Positions 25,528 to 35,347 of a stretch of 53,766 nt of DNA are shown piece after piece. Position 1 is the stretch's first letter. Each line of letters begins with the position of its first letter. Under the pieces are notes generated by a model, which did not search any database, had not been told where the DNA came from, and was given only the letters and a program-made list of their open reading frames with translations. Source of the DNA: Bacteroidota bacterium (GTDB lineage Bacteria > Bacteroidota > Bacteroidia > Bacteroidales > Paludibacteraceae); assembly GCA_030706465.1 (NCBI GenBank), contig JAUZOM010000004.1:1-53766 (forward strand), read 5' to 3'. Made by a program: the position numbers and the translations under genes.

Positions 25528-25746
25528 ATGGCCAAACAAACAGCAATAGAACAAGATGGAAAGATAATCGAGGCGTTATCGAATGCCATGTTTCGTGTCG
25601 AGTTGGAAAATGGCCACGTAATTACGGCACATATTTCCGGGAAAATGCGTATGCATTATATCAAGATTTTACCCGGTGATAAAGTGAAAGTTGAAATGTC
25701 GCCTTATGATTTGTCAAAAGGAAGAATCTCTTTTAGATATAAATAA
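25528..25746 (+). CDS. infA: translation initiation factor IF-1
   Basis: It binds the A site of the 30S subunit during initiation. The 72-residue S1/OB fold reads [40 protein letters not shown] and [19 protein letters not shown], all family hallmarks. Its ATG lies one base after the map stop codon, so translation is probably coupled. Confidence 0.97.
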   Translation: MAKQTAIEQDGKIIEALSNAMFRVELENGHVITAHISGKMRMHYIKILPGDKVKVEMSPYDLSKGRISFRYK

Positions 25747-25763
25747 AATAAAAAATATTTCAC

Positions 25764-25880
25764 ATGAAAGTAAGAGCATCTGTAAAAAGGCGTACGGACG
25801 ATTGTAAAATCGTACGTAGAAAAGGTCGCCTGTATGTAATCAACAAAAAAAATCCTAAGTTTAAACAACGTCAAGGATAA
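25764..25880 (+). CDS. rpmJ: 50S ribosomal protein L36 (bL36), zinc-free form
   Basis: A 38-residue protein: [20 protein letters not shown], then [18 protein letters not shown]. Length and the final KQRQG are diagnostic. The zinc ligands of the classical form (CxxC, a later Cys and a His) are reduced to a single Cys 14, so this is the zinc-independent type usual in Bacteroidota. It lies 17 bp after infA and 30 bp before rpsM. Confidence 0.96.
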   Translation: MKVRASVKRRTDDCKIVRRKGRLYVINKKNPKFKQRQG

Positions 25881-25910
25881 TTATTTATTATTGAAAAAAA
25901 TAATGAGTTT

Positions 25911-26291
25911 ATGGCTATAAGAATTGTCGGAGTAGATTTACCTCAAAACAAAAGAGGAGAAGTTGGATTGACTTATATCTACGGAATAGGTCGCAATAGT
26001 GCAAAAAAGATTTTAGAAACTGCCGGTGTTGACATTGACATCAAAGTGAAAGATTGGACAGACGACCAAGCTGCTAAAATCCGCGAAATTATTGGAGCGG
26101 GATTCAAAGTGGAGGGAGACCTTCGCTCTGAGGTACAGACGAACATCAAACGCTTGATGGATATCGGTTGTTATCGCGGTGTCCGTCACCGTATCGGCCT
26201 TCCTTTAAGAGGACAAAGTACGAAGAATAATGCTCGTACACGTAAAGGTAAGAAGAAAACAGTTGCTAACAAGAAAAAGGCAACCAAATAA
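25911..26291 (+). CDS. rpsM: 30S ribosomal protein S13 (uS13)
   Basis: A head protein that contacts P-site tRNA and forms bridges to the large subunit. [40 protein letters not shown] and [20 protein letters not shown] are family signatures. The lysine-rich C-terminal tail reaches tRNA. It has 126 residues. Confidence 0.97.
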   Translation: MAIRIVGVDLPQNKRGEVGLTYIYGIGRNSAKKILETAGVDIDIKVKDWTDDQAAKIREIIGAGFKVEGDLRSEVQTNIKRLMDIGCYRGVRHRIGLPLRGQSTKNNARTRKGKKKTVANKKKATK

Positions 26292-26343
26292 GCGGTTATT
26301 AACTGTTTGCGAATTTTAGAAAAAGCAAAATAATAGAAATAAT

Positions 26344-26733
26344 ATGGCAAAGAAAACAGTTGCAGCCAAAAAAAGAGTCGTTAAAGTTGACGGTGTAGGA
26401 CAATTGCACGTACACTCTTCATTTAACAACATTATTGTTACACTTACTAACAGCGATGGTCAGGTAATTTCTTGGTCTTCAGCAGGTAAGATGGGATTCA
26501 GGGGCTCAAAGAAAAACACTCCTTATGCAGCTCAGATGGCAGCTCAGGATTGCTCGAAAGTTGCGTTAGACTTAGGTCTGAAAAAGGTGAAAGCTTATGT
26601 AAAAGGGCCGGGTAATGGTCGTGAATCAGCGATTCGGACTATTCATGGTGCCGGTATTGAAGTAACTGAGATTGTAGATGTTACTCCACTTCCACATAAC
26701 GGTTGTCGTCCTCCAAAACGTCGTAGAGTTTAA
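26344..26733 (+). CDS. rpsK: 30S ribosomal protein S11 (uS11)
   Basis: A platform protein near the E-site mRNA path. [40 protein letters not shown] and [18 protein letters not shown] are diagnostic. It has 129 residues. A 143-bp spacer with no recognised structure separates it from rpsD. Confidence 0.97.
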   Translation: MAKKTVAAKKRVVKVDGVGQLHVHSSFNNIIVTLTNSDGQVISWSSAGKMGFRGSKKNTPYAAQMAAQDCSKVALDLGLKKVKAYVKGPGNGRESAIRTIHGAGIEVTEIVDVTPLPHNGCRPPKRRRV

Positions 26734-26876
26734 TTCTTAATAGGTTTCTGCGGAAGAGAAATTGGTGAAATTATAAATCAGATTGCATTTAAACCTCTCT
26801 GCAATCGCGGCTGTGTTAAGTTTCGACCGATTTGAGCCTGAGGAACGCATAATAAATAATCAATAAAAAATAAAAA

Positions 26877-27482
26877 ATGGCAAGATATATTGGACCAAAG
26901 TCAAGAATAGCTCGTAAGTTTGGTGAAGCTATTTTCGGACCTGATAAAGTGTTGGCTAAGAAAAATTATCCACCGGGACAACATGGTCAAGGTCGTCGTA
27001 AGAAAACATCGGAATACGGTATTCAATTACGCGAAAAACAAAAAGCTAAATATACTTACGGTGTATTGGAGAAACAATTCCGTAACATGTATGAAAAAGC
27101 TCAACGTATCAAAGGGGTAACCGGTGAGGTGTTGTTGCAATTATTGGAATCACGTTTAGATAACCTGGTTTATCGCTTAGGATTTGCTCCTACCCGTTCA
27201 GGAGCTCGTCAATTAGTAAGTCATAAACACATTACAGTTGATGGAAAAGTGGTAAATATAGCTTCATATCATACTCGTCCGGGTCAGGTGATTGCAGTGC
27301 GCGAAAAAGACAAATCAATGGAAGTAATCAATGCTTCATTGAATGGCTTTAATCACAGCAAATATCCTTGGATTGAATGGAATGCAGCTTCTATGTCGGG
27401 AACTTATTTACATATCCCGGAACGTGAAGATATTCCTGAAAATATCAAAGAACAGTTAATCGTTGAGTTGTACTCTAAATAA
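26877..27482 (+). CDS. rpsD: 30S ribosomal protein S4 (uS4)
   Basis: An assembly-initiating protein of the small-subunit body; in E. coli it also represses the alpha operon. [40 protein letters not shown] and the S4 RNA-binding domain [20 protein letters not shown] are clear. It has 201 residues. No zinc cysteines are present. The 143-bp spacer upstream could hold a leader structure, but I see no definite one. Confidence 0.97.
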   Translation: MARYIGPKSRIARKFGEAIFGPDKVLAKKNYPPGQHGQGRRKKTSEYGIQLREKQKAKYTYGVLEKQFRNMYEKAQRIKGVTGEVLLQLLESRLDNLVYRLGFAPTRSGARQLVSHKHITVDGKVVNIASYHTRPGQVIAVREKDKSMEVINASLNGFNHSKYPWIEWNAASMSGTYLHIPEREDIPENIKEQLIVELYSK

Positions 27483-27493
27483 TAAGTGAATCC

Positions 27494-28486
27494 ATGGCTA
27501 TATTAGCATTTCAAAAGCCCGAAAAGGTAATCATGTTGGAAGCTGACGCATTTCAAGGTAAATTTGAATTTCGTCCGTTGGAACCCGGTTACGGTATTAC
27601 AATAGGTAATGCTTTGCGCCGTATCCTCTTGTCTTCACTTGAAGGTTTTGCTATTACTTCCATTAAAATAGAAGGTATTGATCACGAATATTCAACTATT
27701 CCGGGGGTAATTGATGATGTTACCAACATCATTCTGAACTTGAAACAAGTACGTTTCAAACAAATTGTTGAAGATATTGAAAACGAGAAGGTGACTATTC
27801 CTGTTTCGGGCGTAACGTCATTTAAAGCTGGCGACATAGGTAAATACTTTACCGGATTTGAGGTACTAAATCCAAAGCTGGTAATTTGTCAATGTGATCC
27901 TTCAGCTAGTTTCCAGATTGATATTACCGTTAATAAAGGACGTGGATACGTTCCCTCGGAAGACAATAAACCGGCTAATGCCGAGATTGGCTTAATTCCG
28001 ATTGATGCTATCTTTACTCCGATACGCAACGTGAAGTATTCGATTGAGAACTACCGTGTGGAACAAGTTACTGATTATGAGAAATTGGTATTGGAAATTA
28101 GTACCGATGGCTCTATTCATCCGAAAGAAGCCTTGAAAGAAGCTGCTAAGATTTTGATTCACCACTTTATGTTATTCTCTGACGAAAAGATTTCGCTGGA
28201 AGTTACCGAAGGAGAAACTGGGGATGAGTTTGACGAAGAAATTCTGCATATGCGTCAATTGTTGAAAACGAAACTGACGGATCTCGAACTCTCAGTTCGT
28301 GCCCTCAATTGCTTAAAGGCAGCTGATGTGGATACATTAGGCCAGTTGGCCGGATACCATCGTCATGATTTACTGAAGTTCCGTAATTTCGGTAAGAAAT
28401 CGCTCACTGAGTTAGAAGAAAAATTAGAGAGCTTGAATCTGTCCTTCGGAATGGATATTGCCAAATATAAATTAGATAAAGACTAA
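27494..28486 (+). CDS. rpoA: RNA polymerase alpha subunit
   Basis: Its N-terminal domain dimerises and scaffolds beta and beta-prime; its C-terminal domain binds upstream DNA and activators. The N-terminal motif [20 protein letters not shown] and [20 protein letters not shown] are clear, and the C-terminal domain has [20 protein letters not shown] and [19 protein letters not shown]. It has 330 residues. It lies 11 bp after rpsD and 4 bp before rplQ. Confidence 0.98.
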   Translation: MAILAFQKPEKVIMLEADAFQGKFEFRPLEPGYGITIGNALRRILLSSLEGFAITSIKIEGIDHEYSTIPGVIDDVTNIILNLKQVRFKQIVEDIENEKVTIPVSGVTSFKAGDIGKYFTGFEVLNPKLVICQCDPSASFQIDITVNKGRGYVPSEDNKPANAEIGLIPIDAIFTPIRNVKYSIENYRVEQVTDYEKLVLEISTDGSIHPKEALKEAAKILIHHFMLFSDEKISLEVTEGETGDEFDEEILHMRQLLKTKLTDLELSVRALNCLKAADVDTLGQLAGYHRHDLLKFRNFGKKSLTELEEKLESLNLSFGMDIAKYKLDKD

Positions 28487-28490
28487 AGAG

Positions 28491-29003
28491 ATGAGACATA
28501 ATAAAAAATTCAACCACTTAGGCCGTACAACATCTCACAGAAAGGCAATGTTGTCCAATATGGCTTCTTCTCTTATACAACATAAGAGAATTGCTACTAC
28601 GCTGGCGAAAGCGAAAGCTTTGCAGGTTTATGTAGAACCCTTGTTGACTAAATCGAAAGATGATACGACCCATTCACGTCGTATGGTATTCAGCCACTTG
28701 CAAAACAAAGAAATGGTAACAGAACTGTTTCAGAATGTATCTGTGAAAATAGCCAACCGTCCGGGAGGTTATACCCGTATTTTACGTACAGGTTTCCGTT
28801 TGGGTGATAACGCAGAGATGTGTATTATAGAATTGGTGGATTACAACGAAAATATGTTGAAAGAAAAAGCTACTAAAAAGGCTGCTAGAACCCGTCGTTC
28901 GACTGCTGCTAAAAAAGCGGAAGTTGCTGCACCTGTTGCTGCACCTGTAGCTGATGAAACACCAGCTGCAGTAGTTTCGGAAGAAACGCCGGCAGCTGAA
29001 TAA
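28491..29003 (+). CDS. rplQ: 50S ribosomal protein L17 (bL17) with extended tail
   Basis: A large-subunit protein near the tunnel exit. [40 protein letters not shown]-like residues and [20 protein letters not shown] identify it. The folded part ends near residue 120; a further 50 residues rich in Ala, Val, Pro and Glu ([20 protein letters not shown]) form an extra tail, giving 170 residues in all. It is the last gene of the operon and is followed by a terminator 22 bp downstream. Confidence 0.97.
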   Translation: MRHNKKFNHLGRTTSHRKAMLSNMASSLIQHKRIATTLAKAKALQVYVEPLLTKSKDDTTHSRRMVFSHLQNKEMVTELFQNVSVKIANRPGGYTRILRTGFRLGDNAEMCIIELVDYNENMLKEKATKKAARTRRSTAAKKAEVAAPVAAPVADETPAAVVSEETPAAE

Positions 29004-29024
29004 TTCACAACCAATAATTTCATC

Positions 29025-29060
29025 AAAAAAGGAATAAGCTAAGGTTTGTTCCTTTTTTTT
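29025..29060 (+). terminator. terminator of the ribosomal protein operon
   Basis: AAAAAAGGAA (29025-29034) pairs with TTCCTTTTTT (from 29049) around a 14-base loop, and the right arm runs into a run of eight T. It is 22 bp after rplQ. Confidence 0.75.
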
Positions 29061-29460
29061 GTTAAATGGAACTGTTTTAATCGAAAGATTGGTTTGATTT
29101 ATTTTATTATCTTTGTGATTTTTATTCATTGGCTTTCAATGACAGCCAGATTAAGCTTCTTCAAAGACATCTATCTGACTTTATTCATTATTACAAATCT
29201 GAGTTTGTAACGCTATGATAAAAGGTTTTATAAGCCGGATTTATGCATGCTGATTAGAAATAACCCAGGCGGATCTCCATTGAAAAATATGAATTAGAAT
29301 TTAAAGAATTTTACAACCTTTGTATTTGATTATAGCTGTTTCTGAGAGACAGTTGTAGATTAATTATATACTATCATTTTTCCCGGCTTTGCCAGCATAA
29401 TGGAATTCAATCATTAGAAATAAGAAATAAAATTAATTCGTTCATTAGAAATGCCTGTTT
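29061..29460. other. intergenic region before the MBOAT gene
   Basis: About 400 bp without a gene. A -7-like TATCTTTG lies at 29108-29115, but the nearest TTG upstream (29089-29091) is only 16 bases away, shorter than the usual 19-21, so it is at best a weak promoter for the gene at 29461. Nothing else is recognised. Confidence 0.35.
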
Positions 29461-30900
29461 ATGCTCTTTAATTCATTAAATTATGCCATTTTTCTTCCGG
29501 TAGTTTATTTATTATACTGGTTTGTTTTTAATCGCAATATTACGGTTCGAAATGTATTTCTTCTTATTGTCAGTTACATTTTTTATGCATTTTGGGATTG
29601 GCGTTTTGTTTCATTGATTATTCTAAGCTCGTTCGTCGATTTCTTTATTGGGTTGGGAATGAAAAATAATCCCGATGATAAGCCAGGAAGAAGAAAAACG
29701 CTACTAATACTAAGCCTGGCCTTTAATTTTGGTATTTTGGGCTTCTTTAAATACTATAATTTCTTTGTGGATAGTTTTATAGGAGCCTTTTCATTATTCG
29801 GCAAGGACTTAAATTTCAATCCACTCAAAATTATCCTGCCTGTGGGAGTCAGTTTCTATACTTTCCAATCGTTGAGTTACACGATCGATGTATACAATAA
29901 AAAATTTGAGCCCACTACGAAAGTAATCAATTTCTTGGCCTTTGTTTGTTTTTTCCCGCAGTTGGTGGCAGGTCCCATTGAACGGGCAAAACATTTATTA
30001 CCCCAGTTTGGCGAAAAGAAAGTATTTGATTACGAAACAACACGAAGCGGCCTGTTGCTAATTGCATACGGGTTATTTAAGAAAATTCTTATTGCCGACC
30101 GGATTGCTATCTTTACCAATGGAGTTTATAAGGATCTTAACGGTGCCAGTGGAATATCCATGCTAATTGCAACGTTGTTTTTTGCATTCCAGCTTTATCT
30201 CGATTTTTCAGCTTACTCCGACATTGCTATAGGCACGGCTCGTCTTTTTGGTTTTAAACTGGTATTAAACTTCCGGAGACCTTATTTCTCGAGCTCTTTT
30301 TCCGAGTTTTGGACCCGTTGGCATATATCCCTTTCTTCCTGGTTCCGTGATTATGTGTACTTCCCTCTGGGAGGTAGCCGGAGAGGCTCCAATCGAACAA
30401 TTGTGAACGTGATGATTGTCTTTTTACTAAGCGGCCTGTGGCATGGAGCTTCGTGGAATTTTGTTATTTGGGGCGGGATTAACGGATTGTTTGTTGTTGT
30501 GCTGGACAGGATATTCAAATTGGAAAATTTAACTGGATTTAAACGAATTTTGGGGAGTGTGCTTGTTGTCTTATGCTGGACATTATCATTGGTGTTCTTC
30601 CGGGCTCCTAACCTACACGACGCCATGTATGTCCTCCAAAATATGAACTTTTCCGGGTTAGATTCTATCTATAAGTTTGGATTGAATAGTTCGGAATTAA
30701 ATTTTGCATTTTATCTGATTGCAGGCATGATGTTGTTTGAACTGTTGGTAGAGAAAAGAGGGGAGATTCTATTGCAACGGTTTTATGCCACTCATTTTAT
30801 TTTGCGCTGGAGTGTGTATTTAGCGTTAGTTCTTAGCGTTATCTATCTGGGCTCTTATGGATCTTTTAATGACAATAGCTTTATTTATTTCCAGTTTTAG
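29461..30900 (+). CDS. MBOAT-family O-acyltransferase (AlgI-like)
   Basis: A polytopic inner-membrane enzyme of 479 residues with about ten or more hydrophobic segments. It transfers acyl groups, usually acetyl, to exported polysaccharide. The MBOAT hallmarks are SEFWTRWHISLSSWFRDYVY (His 288), FPLGGSRRG and LSGLWHGASWNFVIWGG with the catalytic His 328. The N-terminal MLFNSLNYAIFLPVVYLLYW is typical of AlgI/DltB-like proteins of Bacteroidota. The next gene, 3 bp downstream, encodes an SGNH-like partner, the usual arrangement for polysaccharide O-acetylation. No polysaccharide synthase is nearby, so the acceptor is unknown. Confidence 0.9.
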   Translation: MLFNSLNYAIFLPVVYLLYWFVFNRNITVRNVFLLIVSYIFYAFWDWRFVSLIILSSFVDFFIGLGMKNNPDDKPGRRKTLLILSLAFNFGILGFFKYYNFFVDSFIGAFSLFGKDLNFNPLKIILPVGVSFYTFQSLSYTIDVYNKKFEPTTKVINFLAFVCFFPQLVAGPIERAKHLLPQFGEKKVFDYETTRSGLLLIAYGLFKKILIADRIAIFTNGVYKDLNGASGISMLIATLFFAFQLYLDFSAYSDIAIGTARLFGFKLVLNFRRPYFSSSFSEFWTRWHISLSSWFRDYVYFPLGGSRRGSNRTIVNVMIVFLLSGLWHGASWNFVIWGGINGLFVVVLDRIFKLENLTGFKRILGSVLVVLCWTLSLVFFRAPNLHDAMYVLQNMNFSGLDSIYKFGLNSSELNFAFYLIAGMMLFELLVEKRGEILLQRFYATHFILRWSVYLALVLSVIYLGSYGSFNDNSFIYFQF

Positions 30901-30903
30901 AAT

Positions 30904-32427
30904 ATGGCAACCAAAAATAAACCAAAGAAGACTATTACACCGCAGAAAGCAGCTGTAGTGACAAGAAAGAAAGTAATTGACCAACCGAAAGCTGCGCCTT
31001 CGATGGCTCATAAGAAGACCCTAAAACAATTTCTTTTTAGGGCTGGAATTTTTCTGATTATAATCCTTGGAGCAGTTTTTTATACAGATTCAAAAGGATA
31101 TTTTAATCCCGATTATTCTAACGATCATACGCGTCGGAAATGGAATGCCTATTACGACTTTACCAAAAAACAAGATGTGGACGTTGTATTGGTAGGAAAT
31201 TCACATCTTTATACAGGATTGAGTCCGGAGAATTTATCAAACGCTTTGGGAGCTAATTGTTTTATCCTTGCTTCACCGGGAACCACGTTAACTGACTCCT
31301 ATTTTGCTTTAAAAGAAGCCATACGGGTTAGCAAACCAAAGATAGCTGTGGTGGAAACATTCACTATTAATGATTATCATTCTCATGAATTAAAGTTAGG
31401 GGCGTTAGCCGATCAGTTGAAGAGCTTTTCTGCCAGGAAAGATGTTTCTGAGAAGATATTCTCGACCCCGGTGCTTTTTACTTCCGGAAATTATTTGTCT
31501 GCATGGTCGAACAGTATCCGTAATCACAGTTTTATATTTACGGATCGTGAGCAAATAGACAAGAATATTGAATTGATGAAAAATAAGCCCGAAGAACAGA
31601 AAGGACTGTATTTAGGACGCTTTATCCGGTTTACTTCGGGGCTGGAAGATTCTACGTTGCTAAAATACAATAAACCAGGATTCGCAGCATACGATGGGAA
31701 AAAGTACCAGATAAGTGATGAAGCAAAGGAATATATTGGTAAGACTGTCGAGTTGTGCCGTGAAAATCATGTAAAACTTGTGTTTTTAACTTTGCCAATG
31801 TATTATCGACATGTAAAGGATTATCAGTTGGTTAAATCTAAGTTGTCAACGGAATTAGCACGTTATAACCCGCTTTGGCTCGATTTGCAGTCTCCTTACG
31901 ATTACAAAGCATTTACCCCCGACTGTTTTGAAAATACGGTAAAAGAGAACCAGCACATGACTTATCACGGTTCCCTGGTTGCTGCCTATAAGCTGGCACA
32001 TTTTATCAAAGAAACGTGTTCCGATGTTCTTCGGGATCGAAGCAATGAAATAAGCTGGAAGCAACTTTTCTACGCAAATGATGGATATTTCGAAAACCAT
32101 TCGCCTGAGAACGATGGGGTAAATCGTATACTATTGAAAAAAAGTAAATCACAGGATGGAATATCGATAAATGAAATTGATTTGATACAACAACAAGGCG
32201 GATATTCTCTTCTGGTGAAAGCCGATAAACAAAATAATCCCAACTTATATAGTAAAACAGTTCAGGTGCTTGTGGAAGCAAACGTAGGAGGAAAACAAAT
32301 CATTGCGCCCGTTGAAGCAGAAATCTCCAAAGGTTATGATCCATTGAATCATTATCTTTTTTCATCACCACCTTTTGCTCAAGGGATCAACGTCCTGGCT
32401 ATAAAATCCGTTTCTCTAAAGAAATAG
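30904..32427 (+). CDS. membrane-anchored SGNH/AlgX-like protein
   Basis: A 507-residue protein with a lysine-rich cytosolic start, one membrane anchor (residues 44-60) and a large outer domain. VVLVGNSHLYTGLSP (Ser 100, block I of the SGNH fold in the form GNSH) and a later NQHMTYHGS (His 355, in the place of the block V DxxH) suggest an esterase or acetyltransferase of the type that works with MBOAT proteins. The C-terminal 110 residues form a separate beta-rich region. It is 3 bp after the MBOAT gene, so the two are surely one operon. Function is inferred from pairing and motifs. Confidence 0.7.
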   Translation: MATKNKPKKTITPQKAAVVTRKKVIDQPKAAPSMAHKKTLKQFLFRAGIFLIIILGAVFYTDSKGYFNPDYSNDHTRRKWNAYYDFTKKQDVDVVLVGNSHLYTGLSPENLSNALGANCFILASPGTTLTDSYFALKEAIRVSKPKIAVVETFTINDYHSHELKLGALADQLKSFSARKDVSEKIFSTPVLFTSGNYLSAWSNSIRNHSFIFTDREQIDKNIELMKNKPEEQKGLYLGRFIRFTSGLEDSTLLKYNKPGFAAYDGKKYQISDEAKEYIGKTVELCRENHVKLVFLTLPMYYRHVKDYQLVKSKLSTELARYNPLWLDLQSPYDYKAFTPDCFENTVKENQHMTYHGSLVAAYKLAHFIKETCSDVLRDRSNEISWKQLFYANDGYFENHSPENDGVNRILLKKSKSQDGISINEIDLIQQQGGYSLLVKADKQNNPNLYSKTVQVLVEANVGGKQIIAPVEAEISKGYDPLNHYLFSSPPFAQGINVLAIKSVSLKK

Positions 32428-32812
32428 AAGATCATAGTCTTTCTCGAAGCAAGTAAAGTAAAATCAAAAACAATATATGTGCATAGATTTTTTCATGATT
32501 TTTTTGATCATTTTCAAATGAAAAGATGAATTAGCACAATCATTTTTCGTTTTACGAATGCATTGATAAGCTTTATTTTGTGTTTTTAACTACTATTTTT
32601 CGGCCAAATTTAATAAAAAACAAAAATAATGACCTGAAAATTTGGCTCGTACCTACATGTTTTTGTTATTTTGCACCCGATTTCATAGAACCTTTGCACT
32701 TACGTTGTAAATAGTTTGATTTATATTAATAATAGTGTGTTCATTTAAAATCAAGAAAAAGTAACATGCTCCCAATTATTGATTATCAATAATTAATTCT
32801 TAACTTATCTGT
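32428..32812. other. intergenic region before topA
   Basis: AT-rich, no gene. Near the right end a possible promoter can be seen: TTTG at 32641-32644, 21 bases, then TTATTTTG at 32666-32673, which differs at one position from TAnnTTTG. It would give topA a leader of about 130 bases. Confidence 0.4.
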
Positions 32813-35212
32813 ATGCCTAAAAATCTTGTTATTGTAGAATCTCCGGCCAAAGCCAAAACCATAGAAAAGTTTCTGGGTAAAGATTATCAGGTGATGTCCA
32901 GCTTCGGGCATATCCGTGATTTGGCTGAAAAAGGGATTGGCATTGATTTCGAAAATAATTACGAACCTCAATATGTTGTTTCTTCCGATAAGAAAAAATT
33001 AGTGTCGGAATTAAAGAAAGTAAGCAAGGATGCTGAAACGGTATGGCTCGCTTCCGATGAGGACCGTGAAGGGGAGGCCATTGCCTGGCACTTGTACGAA
33101 GAACTGAAACTGAAAAAAGATACTACCCGCCGAATTGTTTTCCACGAAATTACCAAAGAAGCTATACTTCATGCAATAGAAACTCCCCGTGATATTGATA
33201 TCAATTTAGTGGATGCCCAACAGGCACGACGCGTATTGGATCGTATTGTAGGGTTTGAATTATCCCCTATATTATGGCGGAAAGTCCGTCCTTCTCTGTC
33301 GGCTGGCCGCGTACAATCAGTCGCTGTTCGCTTGATTGTGGAAAGGGAACGTGAAATTAATCAATTTGTGGCTGAAGCATCTTATCGGGTTAGTGCTATT
33401 TTTAATTCGGTCGACAATAACGGGAAACCTATAGAGTTGAAGGCAGAGCTTCCACAACGGTTCCCGACGAAAGCAGAAGCCATGGCCTTTTTGGAACTAT
33501 GCAATGGAGCACAGTTCAACATCGACAGCATAATCACTAAGCCGGCAAAGAAATCCCCGGCTCCGCCATTTACAACTTCAACTCTCCAGCAGGAAGCTGC
33601 GCGTAAACTTGGTTATTCGGTGTCCCAAACTATGCAAATAGCACAACGACTCTACGAAGCAGGAAAAATAACCTACATGCGTACCGATTCGGTCAATTTA
33701 TCCGATCTGGCATTGGGCACTTCAAAAGCTGAAATCATCAGTATGGCCGGACAAAAATACGTTCATACCCGAAAATTCAATACGAAGACCAAAGGAGCAC
33801 AAGAAGCTCACGAAGCAATTCGCCCAACTTATATGAATGCACATACGGTAGAGGGAACAGCTCAGGAAAAAAGATTGTATGAGCTAATCTGGAAGCGTAC
33901 GATTGCCTCTCAGATGTCCGATGCCGAACTGGAAAAAACGTCTATTTATATCACTGTTTCGGGAAGTAAATATCAATTTATTGCTACAGGCGAAGTGATT
34001 GTGTTTGATGGATTCCTGAAGGTGTATATGGAGTCGAGTGATGATGAGCAAGATACGGTGGATGAATCTTTGTTGCCGGCCATGAAAAACGGAGAAGAAC
34101 TTTATCCTATGGAAATCGTAGCGCAGGAACGTTTTTCACAAAAACCACCCCGTTATACAGAAGCCAGTCTGGTGCGTAAACTGGAGGAACTGGGGATAGG
34201 CCGTCCATCAACCTATGCACCGACCATTTCGACCATTCAAAACAGGTTATATGTTGAAAAAGGGGACCGCCAGCCGGATAAGCGTGATTTCAATGTGTTG
34301 AAACTAAAAGGAGGTAAGATAACCGATCAAATAAAAGCTGAAAATACCGGTGCTGAAAAGTCAAAACTTTTTCCCACGGATATTGGCATGGTTGTAACCG
34401 ATTTCTTGACTGAGTATTTTCCAGAGATTCTTAATTATAATTTTACGGCTGATGTCGAAAAGGAATTCGACAGTATTGCCGATGGGGATATAAAGTGGAG
34501 GGTTGCGATTGACAAGTTCTACAAGAAGTTCCACCCCATTGTGGAAGACACGATGAAGAATTCCGAACGTCAGGTAGGAGAGCGAATATTAGGAGTTGAT
34601 CCTAAAAGTGGCCGTCAATTATCTGTGAAGATCGGTAAATACGGACCCTTGGCACAAATAGGAACTGTAGAAGAAGAAGAGAAGCCTGTTTTTGCCTCTT
34701 TGCGGCGCGACCAGTCCATCGAAAGTATAACCCTGGAAGAAGCCCTTGAACTTTTTAAATTGCCACGTCAGGTGGGAGAATATGAAGACAAGGTCATGAC
34801 TGTTGCTATTGGCCGCTTTGGCCCCTACATCCGGCATGATAACACTTTTTATTCCCTACCCAAGACGGATGACCCCATGGATATTACCGCAGAGCGGGCT
34901 ATTGAGATCATTGAAGAAAAGAGAGAGGTGGAAAAGAACCGCATTATTCAAACATTGGGTGATAACAGCGAGATCCAAGTACTGAACGGTCGCTTCGGAC
35001 CTTATTTTACCTGCGATAAGGTGAATTACAAAATACCCAAGGGAACGGATCCGACTACTCTCACTTTCGAAAAATGCCAGGAATTGATAGCTGCGCAACC
35101 CGAAGCTGCCAATAAAAAGAAATCTTTTGGACGTAAAGCGGCTGCAGCTAAAACGGATAAGAAAACGTCAGCAAAGGGTAAGACTTCTACAAAGTCAAAA
35201 GCGAAAAAATGA
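32813..35212 (+). CDS. topA: DNA topoisomerase I (type IA)
   Basis: It relaxes negative supercoils. The N-terminal Toprim domain has LVIVESPAKAKTIEKFLG and the metal-binding DEDREGE (residues 83-89); the active-site tyrosine is Tyr 288 in ITYMRTDSVNLSD. The IGRPSTYAPTISTIQNRLYV motif is also typical. Instead of zinc-finger cysteines the C-terminus carries repeated beta-type units (VKIGKYGPLAQIG, VAIGRFGPYIRHD, VLNGRFGPYFTCD), known as topoisomerase C-terminal repeats, and a Lys/Ala/Ser-rich tail. It has 799 residues, complete. Confidence 0.97.
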   Translation: MPKNLVIVESPAKAKTIEKFLGKDYQVMSSFGHIRDLAEKGIGIDFENNYEPQYVVSSDKKKLVSELKKVSKDAETVWLASDEDREGEAIAWHLYEELKLKKDTTRRIVFHEITKEAILHAIETPRDIDINLVDAQQARRVLDRIVGFELSPILWRKVRPSLSAGRVQSVAVRLIVEREREINQFVAEASYRVSAIFNSVDNNGKPIELKAELPQRFPTKAEAMAFLELCNGAQFNIDSIITKPAKKSPAPPFTTSTLQQEAARKLGYSVSQTMQIAQRLYEAGKITYMRTDSVNLSDLALGTSKAEIISMAGQKYVHTRKFNTKTKGAQEAHEAIRPTYMNAHTVEGTAQEKRLYELIWKRTIASQMSDAELEKTSIYITVSGSKYQFIATGEVIVFDGFLKVYMESSDDEQDTVDESLLPAMKNGEELYPMEIVAQERFSQKPPRYTEASLVRKLEELGIGRPSTYAPTISTIQNRLYVEKGDRQPDKRDFNVLKLKGGKITDQIKAENTGAEKSKLFPTDIGMVVTDFLTEYFPEILNYNFTADVEKEFDSIADGDIKWRVAIDKFYKKFHPIVEDTMKNSERQVGERILGVDPKSGRQLSVKIGKYGPLAQIGTVEEEEKPVFASLRRDQSIESITLEEALELFKLPRQVGEYEDKVMTVAIGRFGPYIRHDNTFYSLPKTDDPMDITAERAIEIIEEKREVEKNRIIQTLGDNSEIQVLNGRFGPYFTCDKVNYKIPKGTDPTTLTFEKCQELIAAQPEAANKKKSFGRKAAAAKTDKKTSAKGKTSTKSKAKK

Positions 35213-35347
35213 CATTTCCTTTCGGAGATATCAATCTTCGACGATGATCTTTTGTGATATGATTTGTACGATAGAATATAAACTGACGACAAATCATTTA
35301 ATATCTATAAATATCAGGTAATAATATCTTTAAATTCTTTTTGAAAA

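Noticed and set aside
26734-26876. Possible S4-binding leader before rpsD
   Set aside because: The 143-bp spacer has no clear pseudoknot or helix that I can trace by eye, so it is not claimed.
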